DNA of 26,391 nt. It comes from an uncultured Prolixibacteraceae bacterium (lineage in GTDB: Bacteria; Bacteroidota; Bacteroidia; Bacteroidales; Prolixibacteraceae). The position numbers and the translations under genes are program-made. Below are positions 7,826 through 15,339 of the stretch, piece by piece. The number at the start of each line of letters is the position of its first letter. Position 1 is the stretch's first letter. The stretch is taken from positions 1-26,391 of the forward strand of contig CALGIG010000122.1 in NCBI GenBank assembly GCA_937915865.1, in the 5' to 3' direction. Under the pieces are notes generated by a model. It saw only the letters and a program-made list of their open reading frames with translations. It did no database searches and was not told the origin of the DNA.

Positions 7826-9913
7826 ATGAAAAAATACAAATTGAATAACTTAGATTGCGCTTCCTGCGCTTCTAAGATTGAAAATAGCCTGTCAAAACTG
7901 GAAGAAGTAAAATTTGTAGCTGTAAATTTTGCGAACTCCACTATGACTATCGATACCGATAATCTGGATAAAGTTAAAGCGCAAATTAAGAAACTCGAAC
8001 CGGAAGTAGTTGTAGAAGATTTGAATGCTGAGAATACAACGATTTCTCAAAGTGAACTTGTCGAAAATAAAGAAACAATTATCAAAGCTATTTTGGGTAT
8101 TTGTCTCTTAATTATAGGAATGGTATTTGAAAATCAAATACACAATACTCCTTATCATATCGGTGAATACCTGGTATTCGGAATTGGTTATTTAATCGTT
8201 GGTTGGGAAGTAATTTCGTCAGCGGTTAAAAACATTATCAGAGGCCAGTTTTTTGACGAAAAGTTTTTAATGACTATTGCTACCCTTGGAGCATTTAGCA
8301 TTGACCAGATGCCTGAAGCAGTAGCCGTAATGTTATTTTATGTAGTGGGTGAATTGTTCCAGGATATTGCTGTAAATCGTTCACGGAAGTCAATCAAAGC
8401 ACTGCTCGAAATAAAACCTGAATTCGCAAACTTAGTAATAGACGGTAACTCAACAAAAGTTTCACCCGAAAGCATTCAGGTTGGCGATACAATTATAGTG
8501 AAGCCTGGAGAGAAAATTCCGCTCGATGGAGAAGTTATCGATGGAAACTCTTTCGTAGATACTTCTGCTCTTACCGGAGAAAGTGTGCCGCGAAAAATGA
8601 AAAGAAATGACTTGGTTTTATCCGGAACAATCAATCAAACAGGTCTACTGACAATTAAAGTTACAAAATTATTCAGCGAGTCGTCTGTTTCGAAAATTTT
8701 AGAATTGGTCGAAAATGCTTCTTCCAAGAAAGCAGAAACAGAGAAATTCATTACCACTTTTGCCAAATACTATACGCCTGTAGTGGTTATCTCTGCTCTC
8801 TTATTAGCCATTTTGCCACCATTGTTGTTTAGCGATCAAACATTCAGCGAATGGATTTACCGTGCGTTGGTCGTATTGGTTATTTCCTGTCCATGTGCTT
8901 TGGTTATCAGTATTCCTTTAGGATATTTCGGTGGTATTGGTAGTGCTTCACGTAAAGGAATACTCGTAAAAGGCTCTAATTTTTTGGATGCACTCACACA
9001 GGTTACTACCGTAGTTTTCGACAAAACGGGAACCCTCACCAAGGGTGAGTTCAAAGTTTCAGAGGTAGTTACGTCCAACGGTTTTTCGAAAGAAGAAATA
9101 TTGGAATACGCAGCTTATGCCGAAACCAATTCAAATCACCCGGTTGCTAAATCTATTTCCGAAGCCTTTGCAAAAGAGATTGAAATACAAAGAATAAAGA
9201 AAGTTGAAGAAATTTCCGGACATGGGATTAAAGCGGTAGTTGACAACAAAATGGTGCTTGCTGGAAATGATAAATTACTTCATAGGGAGAATATTGATCA
9301 CCCGGTTTGTAATGTGGAAGGAACAGTTGTACATATCGCCATTGATACAGTTTATGCCGGATATATAATCATTTCAGACACACTGAAAGATGATGCAATT
9401 AAAGCTATTGAAGCACTGAGAGCAAAAAACATTCAAACGGTAATGCTTACCGGCGATAATCAATTTGCAGCAGCTGCATTCGCCAAAAAACTAAATATCA
9501 ACAAATACTTCTTTGAATTGTTACCTCAGGATAAAGTCAAACACATTGAGAACTTAATGCTGGAAAGCAAAGGGGGAAAAGTAGCTTTTGTTGGAGATGG
9601 AATAAATGATGCCCCTGTAATTGCCCGTGCTGATGTCGGAATTGCTATGGGTGCTCTTGGCTCTGATGCCGCTATCGAAACTGCCGATGTGGTGCTAATG
9701 ACCGACTCCCCCTCTAAAGTAGCTACTGCTATAAATGTCGCAAAAATAACCCGTAAAATTGTCTGGCAGAATATCTATTTTGCTATGGGCGTTAAGCTCA
9801 TTTTTATAATACTGGGTGTATTCGGTATTGCCACCATGTGGGAAGCGGTTTTTGGCGATATGGGTGTAGCTTTAATCGCAGTTTTTAATGCTATCAGGAT
9901 ACTAAGAAAATAA
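7826..9913 (+). CDS. zntA: P1B-type Zn/Cd/Pb-exporting ATPase (ZntA-like)
   Basis: This 695-residue P-type ATPase has one N-terminal HMA domain (about residues 1-70) with the metal-binding LDCASCASK. Membrane helices lead to the CPC metal site (C355-P-C357 in SCPCALVIS), then the phosphorylation motif DKTGTLT (D399), the nucleotide-binding HP motif in SNHPVAKS (H438) and GDGINDAP (from G590). The last two helices contain MGVKLIF and FGDMGVALI, the Lys and Asp-x-Gly that mark the P1B-2 group exporting Zn, Cd and Pb. The length is normal for the family. It should pump metal from cytoplasm to periplasm, where the RND system can take over. It starts a new unit after the terminator. A degenerate copy of its last 70 or so codons lies about 270 bases further on. 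Confidence 0.92.
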   Translation: MKKYKLNNLDCASCASKIENSLSKLEEVKFVAVNFANSTMTIDTDNLDKVKAQIKKLEPEVVVEDLNAENTTISQSELVENKETIIKAILGICLLIIGMVFENQIHNTPYHIGEYLVFGIGYLIVGWEVISSAVKNIIRGQFFDEKFLMTIATLGAFSIDQMPEAVAVMLFYVVGELFQDIAVNRSRKSIKALLEIKPEFANLVIDGNSTKVSPESIQVGDTIIVKPGEKIPLDGEVIDGNSFVDTSALTGESVPRKMKRNDLVLSGTINQTGLLTIKVTKLFSESSVSKILELVENASSKKAETEKFITTFAKYYTPVVVISALLLAILPPLLFSDQTFSEWIYRALVVLVISCPCALVISIPLGYFGGIGSASRKGILVKGSNFLDALTQVTTVVFDKTGTLTKGEFKVSEVVTSNGFSKEEILEYAAYAETNSNHPVAKSISEAFAKEIEIQRIKKVEEISGHGIKAVVDNKMVLAGNDKLLHRENIDHPVCNVEGTVVHIAIDTVYAGYIIISDTLKDDAIKAIEALRAKNIQTVMLTGDNQFAAAAFAKKLNINKYFFELLPQDKVKHIENLMLESKGGKVAFVGDGINDAPVIARADVGIAMGALGSDAAIETADVVLMTDSPSKVATAINVAKITRKIVWQNIYFAMGVKLIFIILGVFGIATMWEAVFGDMGVALIAVFNAIRILRK

Positions 9914-9975
9914 AAACAGCGCAATGCATTAATTTAGCTCTTAATACAATGAATAATTGACATAAGAATTTCAAA

Positions 9976-10182
9976 ATGAAATTTATAACTAAATCTGTAA
10001 TTACCTGTCCAAACTGTGGACACAAAAAAGAAGAAAAAATGCCGACAGATTCTTGCCAATACTTTTATCAATGTGAGAATTGCAAAACCGTTTTGAAACC
10101 CCAAAAAGGAGACTGCTGCGTGTTTTGTAGCTATGGTTCGGTAAAATGTCCCTTAATCCAAGAAAAGGAGAATTGTTGCTAA
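9976..10182 (+). CDS. GDCCVxC-domain small Cys-rich protein
   Basis: The 68 residues hold eleven cysteines. An N-terminal zinc-ribbon-like part (CPNCGHKK, then CQYFYQCENC) is followed by KGDCCVFCSYGSVKCP, the GDCCVxC signature of a family annotated as GDCCVxC (seleno)proteins, some members of which use selenocysteine. Here all positions are cysteine and no in-frame TGA is present. No enzymatic activity is known to me for the family. The company of a Zn/Cd ATPase and metal pumps suggests metal or thiol binding. It lies 62 bases after zntA. Its stop codon coincides with the start of a decayed ATPase fragment, so it may mark a recombination joint. Confidence 0.75.
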   Translation: MKFITKSVITCPNCGHKKEEKMPTDSCQYFYQCENCKTVLKPQKGDCCVFCSYGSVKCPLIQEKENCC

Positions 10183-10397
10183 TGACAAGTTTACCTTCAA
10201 AGGTAGTAACTGCATTGACATTTCCATTAGGATAGGAACGATTGCTTGACAGAATATTTATTTTGTCAAGGCTGTAAAACTAATTTTCATTATTCTGGGT
10301 GTTTTGGCGTTGCAATCATAGTTGGAAGCAGTTTTTGTCGATATGGGTGTTGCTTTAATCGGGTCTTTAATGCTATTAGAATCTTACGAAAATACTG
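10182..10397 (+). pseudogene. Decayed 3' end of a second ZntA-like ATPase gene
   Basis: The stretch aligns base for base with the last 215 or so bases of the intact ATPase (about 9698-9913). For example, 10325-10361 matches 9842-9878 at 34 of 37 bases, and the region coding FGDMGVALI is easy to recognise. It carries an in-frame TAG at 10319-10321 where the intact gene has ATG, and a one-base deletion near 10362. It has no 5' part: it begins at the stop codon of the GDCCVxC gene. It is therefore a relic of a tandem or exchanged ATPase copy. Confidence 0.75.
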
Positions 10398-10406
10398 TTT
10401 CGTAAG
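10383..10406 (+). terminator. 9-bp hairpin at the end of the ATPase relic
   Basis: CTTACGAAA (10383-10391) and TTTCGTAAG (10398-10406) form a perfect stem with a 6-base loop. It overlaps the end of the relic reading frame and was probably the terminator of the lost gene. No T run follows, so activity is uncertain. Confidence 0.4.
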
Positions 10407-10488
10407 CTGAATGAAAAAATATATAATTACTTACTTAAAATCGGCAGATGGTTTTAATTTACTTTCTTTACACTTAAAAAATACAACA

Positions 10489-11115
10489 ATGAAAACAATA
10501 ATAAAAACAACTCTTGCAGCAATTTTACTACTTGCAACAAGTCAACTTTTCGCACAACGTGAAAAAGAAATTCAAAACAGTGAGGTACAAGGTATATATC
10601 TTAATGCAGATAATTTCAAAAGTGGAGAGCTTACACGTCCAACTGATAAACAACATGCAGGTGATAAAATAAAACTAAAACAATTCTTTATTTCGCCTGA
10701 AATCATTACTATTGAACAGGGTAAAAAAACTGTATTTTACAAAGACAGTATTTTTGCAATCCAACTTACCAATGGTGAAAATTATCGCTTTATAAATCGG
10801 GATCCATACCTCATTGCCGATACCTCAAGTTTGTACATATACACACGCAAAACAGTTAAAGCTACAAGCAAACAAGTTGGCCCACGTAGCACGTTCATTG
10901 CTGTACCTGTGACCTACTACTATTTCAGCTTTGGGAATCATAAAACCATTTATTCGCTCACGTTGGCAAACCTTCGTAAATATGTACTTACCGACTCGGC
11001 TATCCACATGGCTGTTTGTGACAAATTCACTTCAGATGAAATGTTACAGAAAATCAATAAAAAGACTGGCCGTTTTGAATTGAACGAAACAATACTTTCA
11101 AAACTCAATAAATAA
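10489..11115 (+). CDS. Exported protein of unknown function
   Basis: The longest frame begins at 10411. The ATG at 10489 gives a proper signal peptide (MKTIIKTTLAAILLLATSQLFAQ, cleavage expected after FA), so it is the preferred start; the product is 208 residues. The mature part is rich in beta-prone stretches (TVFYKDSIFAIQLTNGENYRF, TFIAVPVTYYYFSFGNHKTIYSLTLANLRKY) and ends in a helical region (DEMLQKINKKTGRFELNETILSKL). I recognise no domain. It lies between the ATPase relic and the DUF302 gene on the same strand, 19 bases before the latter, so the two are probably cotranscribed. It is likely periplasmic or surface-located. No metal-binding clusters are evident. Confidence 0.7.
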   Translation: MKTIIKTTLAAILLLATSQLFAQREKEIQNSEVQGIYLNADNFKSGELTRPTDKQHAGDKIKLKQFFISPEIITIEQGKKTVFYKDSIFAIQLTNGENYRFINRDPYLIADTSSLYIYTRKTVKATSKQVGPRSTFIAVPVTYYYFSFGNHKTIYSLTLANLRKYVLTDSAIHMAVCDKFTSDEMLQKINKKTGRFELNETILSKLNK

Positions 11116-11134
11116 CCATTTAATTATAATCATT

Positions 11135-11521
11135 ATGGAATACTATTTTAGCAAAACGCTTAATGTTTCATTTGATGAAGCCATTAAGATAACTACCGAA
11201 GCCCTGAAATCAGAAGGCTTTGGAGTCATTTCAGAAATTCGTATGCACGAAAAACTGAAAGAAAAGTTGGATATTGATTTTAAAAAATACACCATACTTG
11301 GTGCATGTAATCCACCGTTTGCATACAAAGCATTGCAAGCTGAAGATAAAATCGGAACTATGTTACCATGCAATGTACTGGTTATTGAACAAGCCGAAAA
11401 CGAAATCGAAGTCGCTGCCGTCAATCCCATAGCCTCAATGCAGGCCATTGTAAATCCAGCATTAGGAGAGGTAGCGCAGCAAGTCACAGATAAGCTAAAA
11501 AAGGTAATTGTTGATTTATAG
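11135..11521 (+). CDS. DUF302-family protein
   Basis: The 128 residues match the DUF302 layout: an N-terminal strand and helix (YYFSKTLNVSFDEAIKITTEALKSEGFGVISEI), the central YTILGACNPPFAYKALQAEDKIGTMLPCNVLVIE and the helical end. The conserved C-N-P and LPCNV motifs are present. There is no signal peptide, so it is likely cytoplasmic. The biochemical role is not established. DUF302 genes are often found near sulfur, metal and redox genes, which agrees with this island. It is the last gene of the island and is followed by a terminator. Confidence 0.8.
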   Translation: MEYYFSKTLNVSFDEAIKITTEALKSEGFGVISEIRMHEKLKEKLDIDFKKYTILGACNPPFAYKALQAEDKIGTMLPCNVLVIEQAENEIEVAAVNPIASMQAIVNPALGEVAQQVTDKLKKVIVDL

Positions 11522-11544
11522 GTTGCTTTAAATTTCTAAATCCC

Positions 11545-11573
11545 AATGGAGGAAATAATCCATTTCCTCCATT
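11545..11573 (+). terminator. Perfect 12-bp hairpin after DUF302
   Basis: AATGGAGGAAAT (11545-11556) pairs with ATTTCCTCCATT (11562-11573) around a 5-base loop, 24 bases after the DUF302 stop codon. No long T run follows. It marks the end of the metal island. Confidence 0.6.
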
Positions 11574-11629
11574 TCCCCAATATCCTCTTTTCAATTTAAG
11601 CGGAAAAAGACGTTAATAATCCTGCCCAC

Positions 11630-12528
11630 GCAGGTTTAAACCGAATAGGTAAAGCGGTCTTCGTCATTCCGCCACTTTGTTCACAAAAACATACCCACAA
11701 GGGTAAAACAAGCAGCCTGTAAAAAATCTCCAGACTTCGCTACGCTTCAGCTTGTATTTTTTCGGCTGCCCTTGTGGCTACCGCTTCCACACTCACTCCT
11801 GCGCTCCGGTAGGTGCTCGTCATGGCGTGTTAGCTTGTTTTGTTCACCACGTTCTGTCATTCCTCAGTCATGGTTGCACCTGCCCCCTAAACCCCCATTA
11901 AGGTATTCGCTACGCTCATAATATTTGTTTGTAGGGGTCAGCCACCATTTAGAGTTTTGCTCGCCTGCGGTCGCTCGTGCTGTTATGGTTTGTCACATTT
12001 TTTGCAGCTCACTTTCCCATGTTGGCTTATTGCCGTGTTCGTTCAGTCTTTCCGTTCATTTTATTTCACTACATTCCTTCACTCACACCGCAACGCCAAC
12101 CGCACGCAAGAGCTGTCATTCATTCGCTCATTTCGTTTCATTCCACTCATTTCACTTTCAGGGTATATGTCTTTTCCCACCCTGCAAATCCATGTGGTTG
12201 CAGCCGTGTTCCGTTTCACTCCACACCGCTTCACCACCGCACACATACACCCTTTTCGTTCATTCGCTCCAATACACTCCATTCGTTCATTACTACCAGC
12301 CCTTGCCTTTTCCAACGCACCGTTCGGGCAAAAAATGCGCCAAACCAGCTGCCGGCAGCACCCGTCCACCGCGCTCCGCGCTTCCTGTGTCCGGGGCACT
12401 CGCTCCACTCGCAGCGGCTCGCACACAACGCACAGGCTGAATACTTCGTTTCGTTTCTCTTCACTCGCATTTCAGCCTTGCTATCCACGCTGGCTCAAGG
12501 CTGTTTTTACTATTCGGTTTAAACCTGC
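11630..12528. repeat. Pyrimidine-rich 0.9-kb segment bounded by perfect 19-bp inverted repeats
   Basis: GCAGGTTTAAACCGAATAG at 11630-11648 is the exact reverse complement of 12510-12528. The 899-base segment has no convincing gene. Its plus strand is rich in C and T, with many TTCATTC, TTCGTTC and TTCGCTC words, so it stays open in three forward frames at once, which argues against coding. It also holds TTCGCTACGCT-type words (11735, 11905) common in Bacteroidota mobile DNA. Genes on both sides point inwards. Function is unknown; an element boundary or structured DNA/RNA are options. Confidence 0.6.
11695..11777. repeat. Imperfect long stem-loop
   Basis: CCACAAGGG (11695-11703) pairs with CCCTTGTGG (11769-11777), GCAGCC (11712-11717) with GGCTGC (11764-11769) and AAAAAAT (11721-11727) with ATTTTTT (11756-11762). 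The arms are separated by an 8-base bulge on the left only. It lies inside the inverted-repeat-bounded segment and resembles the structure at 13030-13106. Confidence 0.45.
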
Positions 12529-12614
12529 TTCTCCCACGCCAACCCCCGACCACCCACCCCTAATATAATGCAGTTGTAGTTTGATATGAAATCATTTAAT
12601 CGGGAAAGTAAATG

Positions 12615-12947
12615 TTATTGCTTTCTGGGATGCTTTCGTGTCCATTCCTCAGCCTGTTGCATGAGTTCGTCAGTTGTGTATCTCCGACCACTATTTATCC
12701 AATCGTTGATTACACTCTTTTTAAAATACAATCGCTTCCCTGCTTTAAAATAAGGAATCTCTTTTTTTGAGCATTTCTCATAAATGGTCTGTCTTGCTAT
12801 TGTCAAATAATCCGAAAGTTTCTCTACTGTCATTATTTCTTCTGATACTCCTTTAAGAATGGGGGCTTTTGCCATTCCTACTAATTCTGAAAGCTGATTT
12901 TCAATGTTTTTGAGTCTTTGTTCGATAATTTCAAAAGGATTTTCCAT
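12615..12947 (-). CDS. Excisionase-like helix-turn-helix DNA-binding protein
   Basis: The 110 residues begin with a coiled-coil-like helix (FEIIEQRLKNIENQLSELV). A MerR/excisionase-type winged helix follows (about residues 39-88): MTVEKLSDYLTIARQTIYEKC, then KKEIPYFKAGKRLYFKKSVINDWI, the typical pattern of HTH_17 proteins. The C-terminal tail is polar. Such proteins in Bacteroidota are common on integrative elements and act as excision or regulatory factors. No integrase or mobilisation gene is in the window, so it looks like a remnant or a solo regulator. A TATCTTTG -7 element lies 50 bases upstream. It points towards the pyrimidine-rich segment. Confidence 0.8.
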   Translation of the reverse strand: MENPFEIIEQRLKNIENQLSELVGMAKAPILKGVSEEIMTVEKLSDYLTIARQTIYEKCSKKEIPYFKAGKRLYFKKSVINDWINSGRRYTTDELMQQAEEWTRKHPRKQ

Positions 12948-12996
12948 TTCATGTAAAATTTTAAATTATGATATATGCGACAAAAAAAAATGTTCA

Positions 12997-13004
12997 CAAA
13001 GATA
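12997..13004 (-). promoter_or_regulatory. -7 promoter element of the HTH gene
   Basis: On the minus strand 13004-12997 reads TATCTTTG, a full match to TAnnTTTG, about 50 bases before the HTH start codon. No -33 TTG at the ideal distance was seen. Confidence 0.45.
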
Positions 13005-13011
13005 ACAGCAA

Positions 13012-13349
13012 TAAAATGAGTCAGTAAAGGTCAAGCCCTTCGGGTTTTTGCCACAATCTCCACACCTCGTTTCACTTCGGGTAGTATTCTGGCAAAAAAC
13101 CTTGACAGCCTCAACGCTCCGTTTCTCTTCGCTTTTTATTGCAGTAAGAGGGTGTTTACATTTTCTTTTTCCTTTACGTGTTTTTTCGCGAGGAAAACGG
13201 CAGGTTAAAGCAAAGAAACGCATAGGATTCTAAACTGATAATCTGCTAAATAACTCCAATTACATTTGTTCTGGTCAAGGTCTGAGAGGGTTCTCCTCCG
13301 TACCAAGTCCAAGTAATTTTTAGTATTCACTCCATAAATTCTTAAAGAA
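13012..13349. other. Gene-free stretch with a branched stem-loop
   Basis: No convincing gene lies here; small frames on either strand have low-complexity, Arg/Ser/Phe-rich translations. GTCAAG (13030-13035) pairs with CTTGAC (13101-13106) and TTTTTGCCA (13045-13053) with TGGCAAAAA (13090-13098). The interrupted arm holds its own CCCTTCGGG mini-hairpin (13036-13044), giving a possible three-way junction. The rest (13107-13349) is the leader of the next cassette. TAATTTTT near 13313 is a weak -7 candidate. Confidence 0.45.
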
Positions 13350-13988
13350 ATGGGAAAGATTAATTTAGGTATTCTCGGAAGTTTCTCCGGCAAAGTGGGA
13401 AACGTTGTCGGTGGCAAATGGAAAGGCATTAGCTACATGCGTGCAAAAGCTACTTCGGTAAGCAATCCCCGCACCGATGGACAAATGAGCCAGCGTTCCA
13501 AGTTTGCTCTTGTGTTAGCAATTTTGAAGCCTATAACCGGATTTATCCGTGTTGGTTACAAGAAGTACACCACCAAGCAAACTGCGTTCAACGCTGCAAT
13601 GTCTTACATTTTGGGCAATGCAATCACCGGGGCTTACCCCGATTTCAGCGTTGACATGGCCAAGGTACTTGTTTCTCGTGGTTCACTCACCGGAGCTTTG
13701 AACGGTGTTGCAACTTCTGCAAATGGTGTCGTTACCCTGAATTGGGCTGACAACTCCGGCAGTGGTAATGCAACCGCAACCGACAAAGCACTGATCGTTG
13801 TTCTGAATCCAACCCGGGCGGAATCTGTTTTCGATACTGGCGGAAACCAACGTGTAGCCGGAACTGAAGACATTACCGTTCCTGCCGATTGGGTTGGTGA
13901 AAGCGTGGAAGTGTTCCTGGGCTTCATTACCGAAGATGGTAAAGACGTGGCAAACAGCTCCTATCTGGGTTCTGTTGTAGTGGCCTAA
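13350..13988 (+). CDS. DUF6266-family protein
   Basis: The 212 residues open with the family's glycine-rich signature MGKINLGILGSFSGKVGNVV and GGKWKGISYMRAKA, followed by NPRTDGQMSQRSKFALVLAIL. The C-terminal half (about 120-212) is beta-rich (GVVTLNWADNSGSG, DKALIVVLNP, VEVFLGFITEDG) and resembles an Ig/FN3-type fold. There is no signal peptide and no catalytic motif. The family is widespread in Bacteroidota and, to my knowledge, uncharacterised. Base composition is richer in G+C than that of its neighbours, with codon use suggestive of strong expression. A terminator follows, so it is its own unit, but the holin, lysin and spanin genes start only 98 bases later. It could be the product released by that cassette or a phage-derived structural protein; this is inference. 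Confidence 0.8.
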   Translation: MGKINLGILGSFSGKVGNVVGGKWKGISYMRAKATSVSNPRTDGQMSQRSKFALVLAILKPITGFIRVGYKKYTTKQTAFNAAMSYILGNAITGAYPDFSVDMAKVLVSRGSLTGALNGVATSANGVVTLNWADNSGSGNATATDKALIVVLNPTRAESVFDTGGNQRVAGTEDITVPADWVGESVEVFLGFITEDGKDVANSSYLGSVVVA

Positions 13989-14017
13989 GCGTAGGCAACT
14001 ATCTGTTTTCTTGCATT

Positions 14018-14046
14018 AAAAGCCGCTCATTCGGGCGGCTTTTTTT
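14018..14046 (+). terminator. Rho-independent terminator after DUF6266
   Basis: AGCCGC (14021-14026) pairs with GCGGCT (14035-14040); the stem is preceded by AAA and followed by TTTTTT. It lies 30 bases after the DUF6266 stop codon and is likely a partial stop that sets the ratio of DUF6266 to the lysis genes. Confidence 0.75.
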
Positions 14047-14086
14047 GAATCAATAAATCTAACAATCAATTAAAATTGAAACAAAT

Positions 14087-14524
14087 ATGATACGATTAAT
14101 AATGAATAAAGATTGGGGCAACTTTGATTCGCTCCTGACTGTTCTGGCAGTCCTCTACACCTGTGTTTTTCTGTCCGTACTGATTGACCTGTTCTTCGGG
14201 GTAAGGCGTGCAAAACGCCTGAAAATAGTCCGTACCAGTTTCGGCTACCGCCGCACCATTACCAAACTGACCAGCTACTTTGGTTTAATGATCATGCTTT
14301 CTATTGCCGATATTGTGGCAAGCGTGGTTTTTGATATGCCATACTTTACCGTAATAGGAGCTATCGGGATTGTCCTTGTCGAAGCGAAATCAGTTTTTGA
14401 GAACCTCAGGCAGGAAACTAAAAACGTGGACGAAATTCAAAAGGTCCTGCTCAAACTCTTTGAAAACAAAGAGGAGATACAAACCCTCATTTCATTTCTA
14501 AACTCAAAAAAGCAGGAGGAATAG
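14087..14524 (+). CDS. Phage holin-family membrane protein
   Basis: The 145 residues have a first membrane helix (about 14-38, LLTVLAVLYTCVFLSVLIDLFFGV) and a basic loop (RRAKRLKIVRTSFGYRRTITK). Two further hydrophobic stretches follow (YFGLMIMLSIADIVASVVF, YFTVIGAIGIVLVEAKSVF), then a charged helical tail (ETKNVDEIQKVLLKLFENKEEIQTLISFL). The IDLFFGVRRAKR loop and the basic segment match the phage holin_4-type (TcdE/Utx-like) family seen in Bacteroidota. It would form inner-membrane lesions that let the lysin reach the wall. The next gene starts 2 bases after its stop, so the two are translationally linked. An internal Met at codon 6 is an alternative start. Confidence 0.75.
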   Translation: MIRLIMNKDWGNFDSLLTVLAVLYTCVFLSVLIDLFFGVRRAKRLKIVRTSFGYRRTITKLTSYFGLMIMLSIADIVASVVFDMPYFTVIGAIGIVLVEAKSVFENLRQETKNVDEIQKVLLKLFENKEEIQTLISFLNSKKQEE

Positions 14525-14526
14525 TC

Positions 14527-14937
14527 ATGAAATCAAGAGGGCTTCGGAACAACAATCCGTTGAATATCCGGCTCAATGCCGATAATTTTAAAGGAGAAAT
14601 CAAAGGTAGAGACACGAGTTTTAAAACTTTCTCGTCAATGCCTTACGGTTACAGAGCCGCCTTTGTAACACTTGGAACCTATCTTTCGAGAGGGTGGAAC
14701 ACAATCGAAAAGATAATAACTAAATGGGCACCACCGACAGAGAACAATACGGAAAGTTATATCGCCCATGTTGAAAGATGGTCGGGTGTTCCCCGAAACA
14801 AGGAACTAACCGCCTGGGATGGCTCTGATTACATTTTAATTGTCGCGGCCATGAGCTTTGTTGAGAACGGACAGAACGCTGATATTTCAGCAGTACAGGC
14901 AGGTTTTAAACTACAAACTAAAATCAAGATCCAATGA
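14527..14937 (+). CDS. P5/lysozyme-like muralytic protein (probable endolysin)
   Basis: The 136 residues start with RGLRNNNPLNIR, the hallmark of a family annotated as structural protein P5 or lysozyme-like. Other conserved blocks are SFKTFSSMPYGYRAAF, LGTYLSRGWNTIEKIITKWAPPTEN, TESYIAHVERWSG and DYILIVAAMSFVENG. There is no signal peptide, which fits delivery through the upstream holin. It is probably a peptidoglycan hydrolase, but the catalytic residues are not assigned from sequence alone. It is 2 bases after the holin and overlaps the spanin gene by 4 bases (ATGA), so the three are one operon. Confidence 0.7.
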   Translation: MKSRGLRNNNPLNIRLNADNFKGEIKGRDTSFKTFSSMPYGYRAAFVTLGTYLSRGWNTIEKIITKWAPPTENNTESYIAHVERWSGVPRNKELTAWDGSDYILIVAAMSFVENGQNADISAVQAGFKLQTKIKIQ

Positions 14938-15314
14938 AAAAGAAACTTATTTTCGCAGTAATAGCAACAATGTTGCTTTCCTGCAAATCGATCAAATACA
15001 TTCCGGTAGTAACTACAAAAATAGAATACCGGGATAATTTCGTCAAAGACTCAATTTTCCGTTACGATTCTGTTTTTGTCAAGGATAAAGGCGATACCTT
15101 GATTCTGGAACGATACAAGTATCTGTATAAAAACAGGATTGTAAAAGATTCGATTTTTATCAATGACACAATCCGGGTTCCCTATCCGGTGGAAGTAATC
15201 AAACAGGTAAAAGCACCGCTTACAAGTTGGCAGAGTTTCCAAATATGGTGCGGTCGCTTTGCTCTTTTTGCTTTGCTGTTAGCCTGCATTTATGCAGTGT
15301 GGAAGTTGAAATAA
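14934..15314 (+). CDS. One-piece (u-spanin-like) lipoprotein with C-terminal membrane helix
   Basis: The 126 residues have a lipoprotein signal ending in MLLSC (Cys 17, no Asp at +2), so the N terminus should sit in a membrane, most likely the outer one. The middle (about 25-95) is rich in alternating hydrophobic and polar residues (KDSIFRYDSVFVKDKGDTLILE, KDSIFINDTIRVPYPVEV), suggesting extended beta structure. A C-terminal helix (FALFALLLACIYAVW) followed by KLK would anchor in the inner membrane. This N-lipid/C-helix design is that of unimolecular spanins such as T1 gp11, which fuse inner and outer membranes at the last stage of lysis. Position after a holin and a lysin supports it. There is no sequence-level proof of function. 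Confidence 0.6.
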   Translation: MKKKLIFAVIATMLLSCKSIKYIPVVTTKIEYRDNFVKDSIFRYDSVFVKDKGDTLILERYKYLYKNRIVKDSIFINDTIRVPYPVEVIKQVKAPLTSWQSFQIWCGRFALFALLLACIYAVWKLK

Positions 15315-15339
15315 TCCCGATACGATTTGAACTCCTATA

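Noticed and set aside
10411..10488. Upstream start of the exported unknown protein
   Set aside because: It adds 26 residues before a normal signal peptide; the ATG at 10489 is a better start.
11630..12528. Invertible promoter switch
   Set aside because: The flanking genes converge on the segment, so an inner promoter would read into their 3' ends; no promoter consensus was seen at its edges. Kept only as one option.
11925..12568. Three overlapping forward open frames (171-203 codons) and two reverse ones
   Set aside because: All three forward frames are open at once because the DNA is pyrimidine-rich and poor in stop codons. The translations are low-complexity His/Ser/Phe/Arg mixtures with no domain.
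12966..13223. Minus-strand 85-codon frame and opposite 61-codon frame
   Set aside because: Low-complexity translations, no promoter fit, and overlap with the stem-loop; no conserved feature seen.
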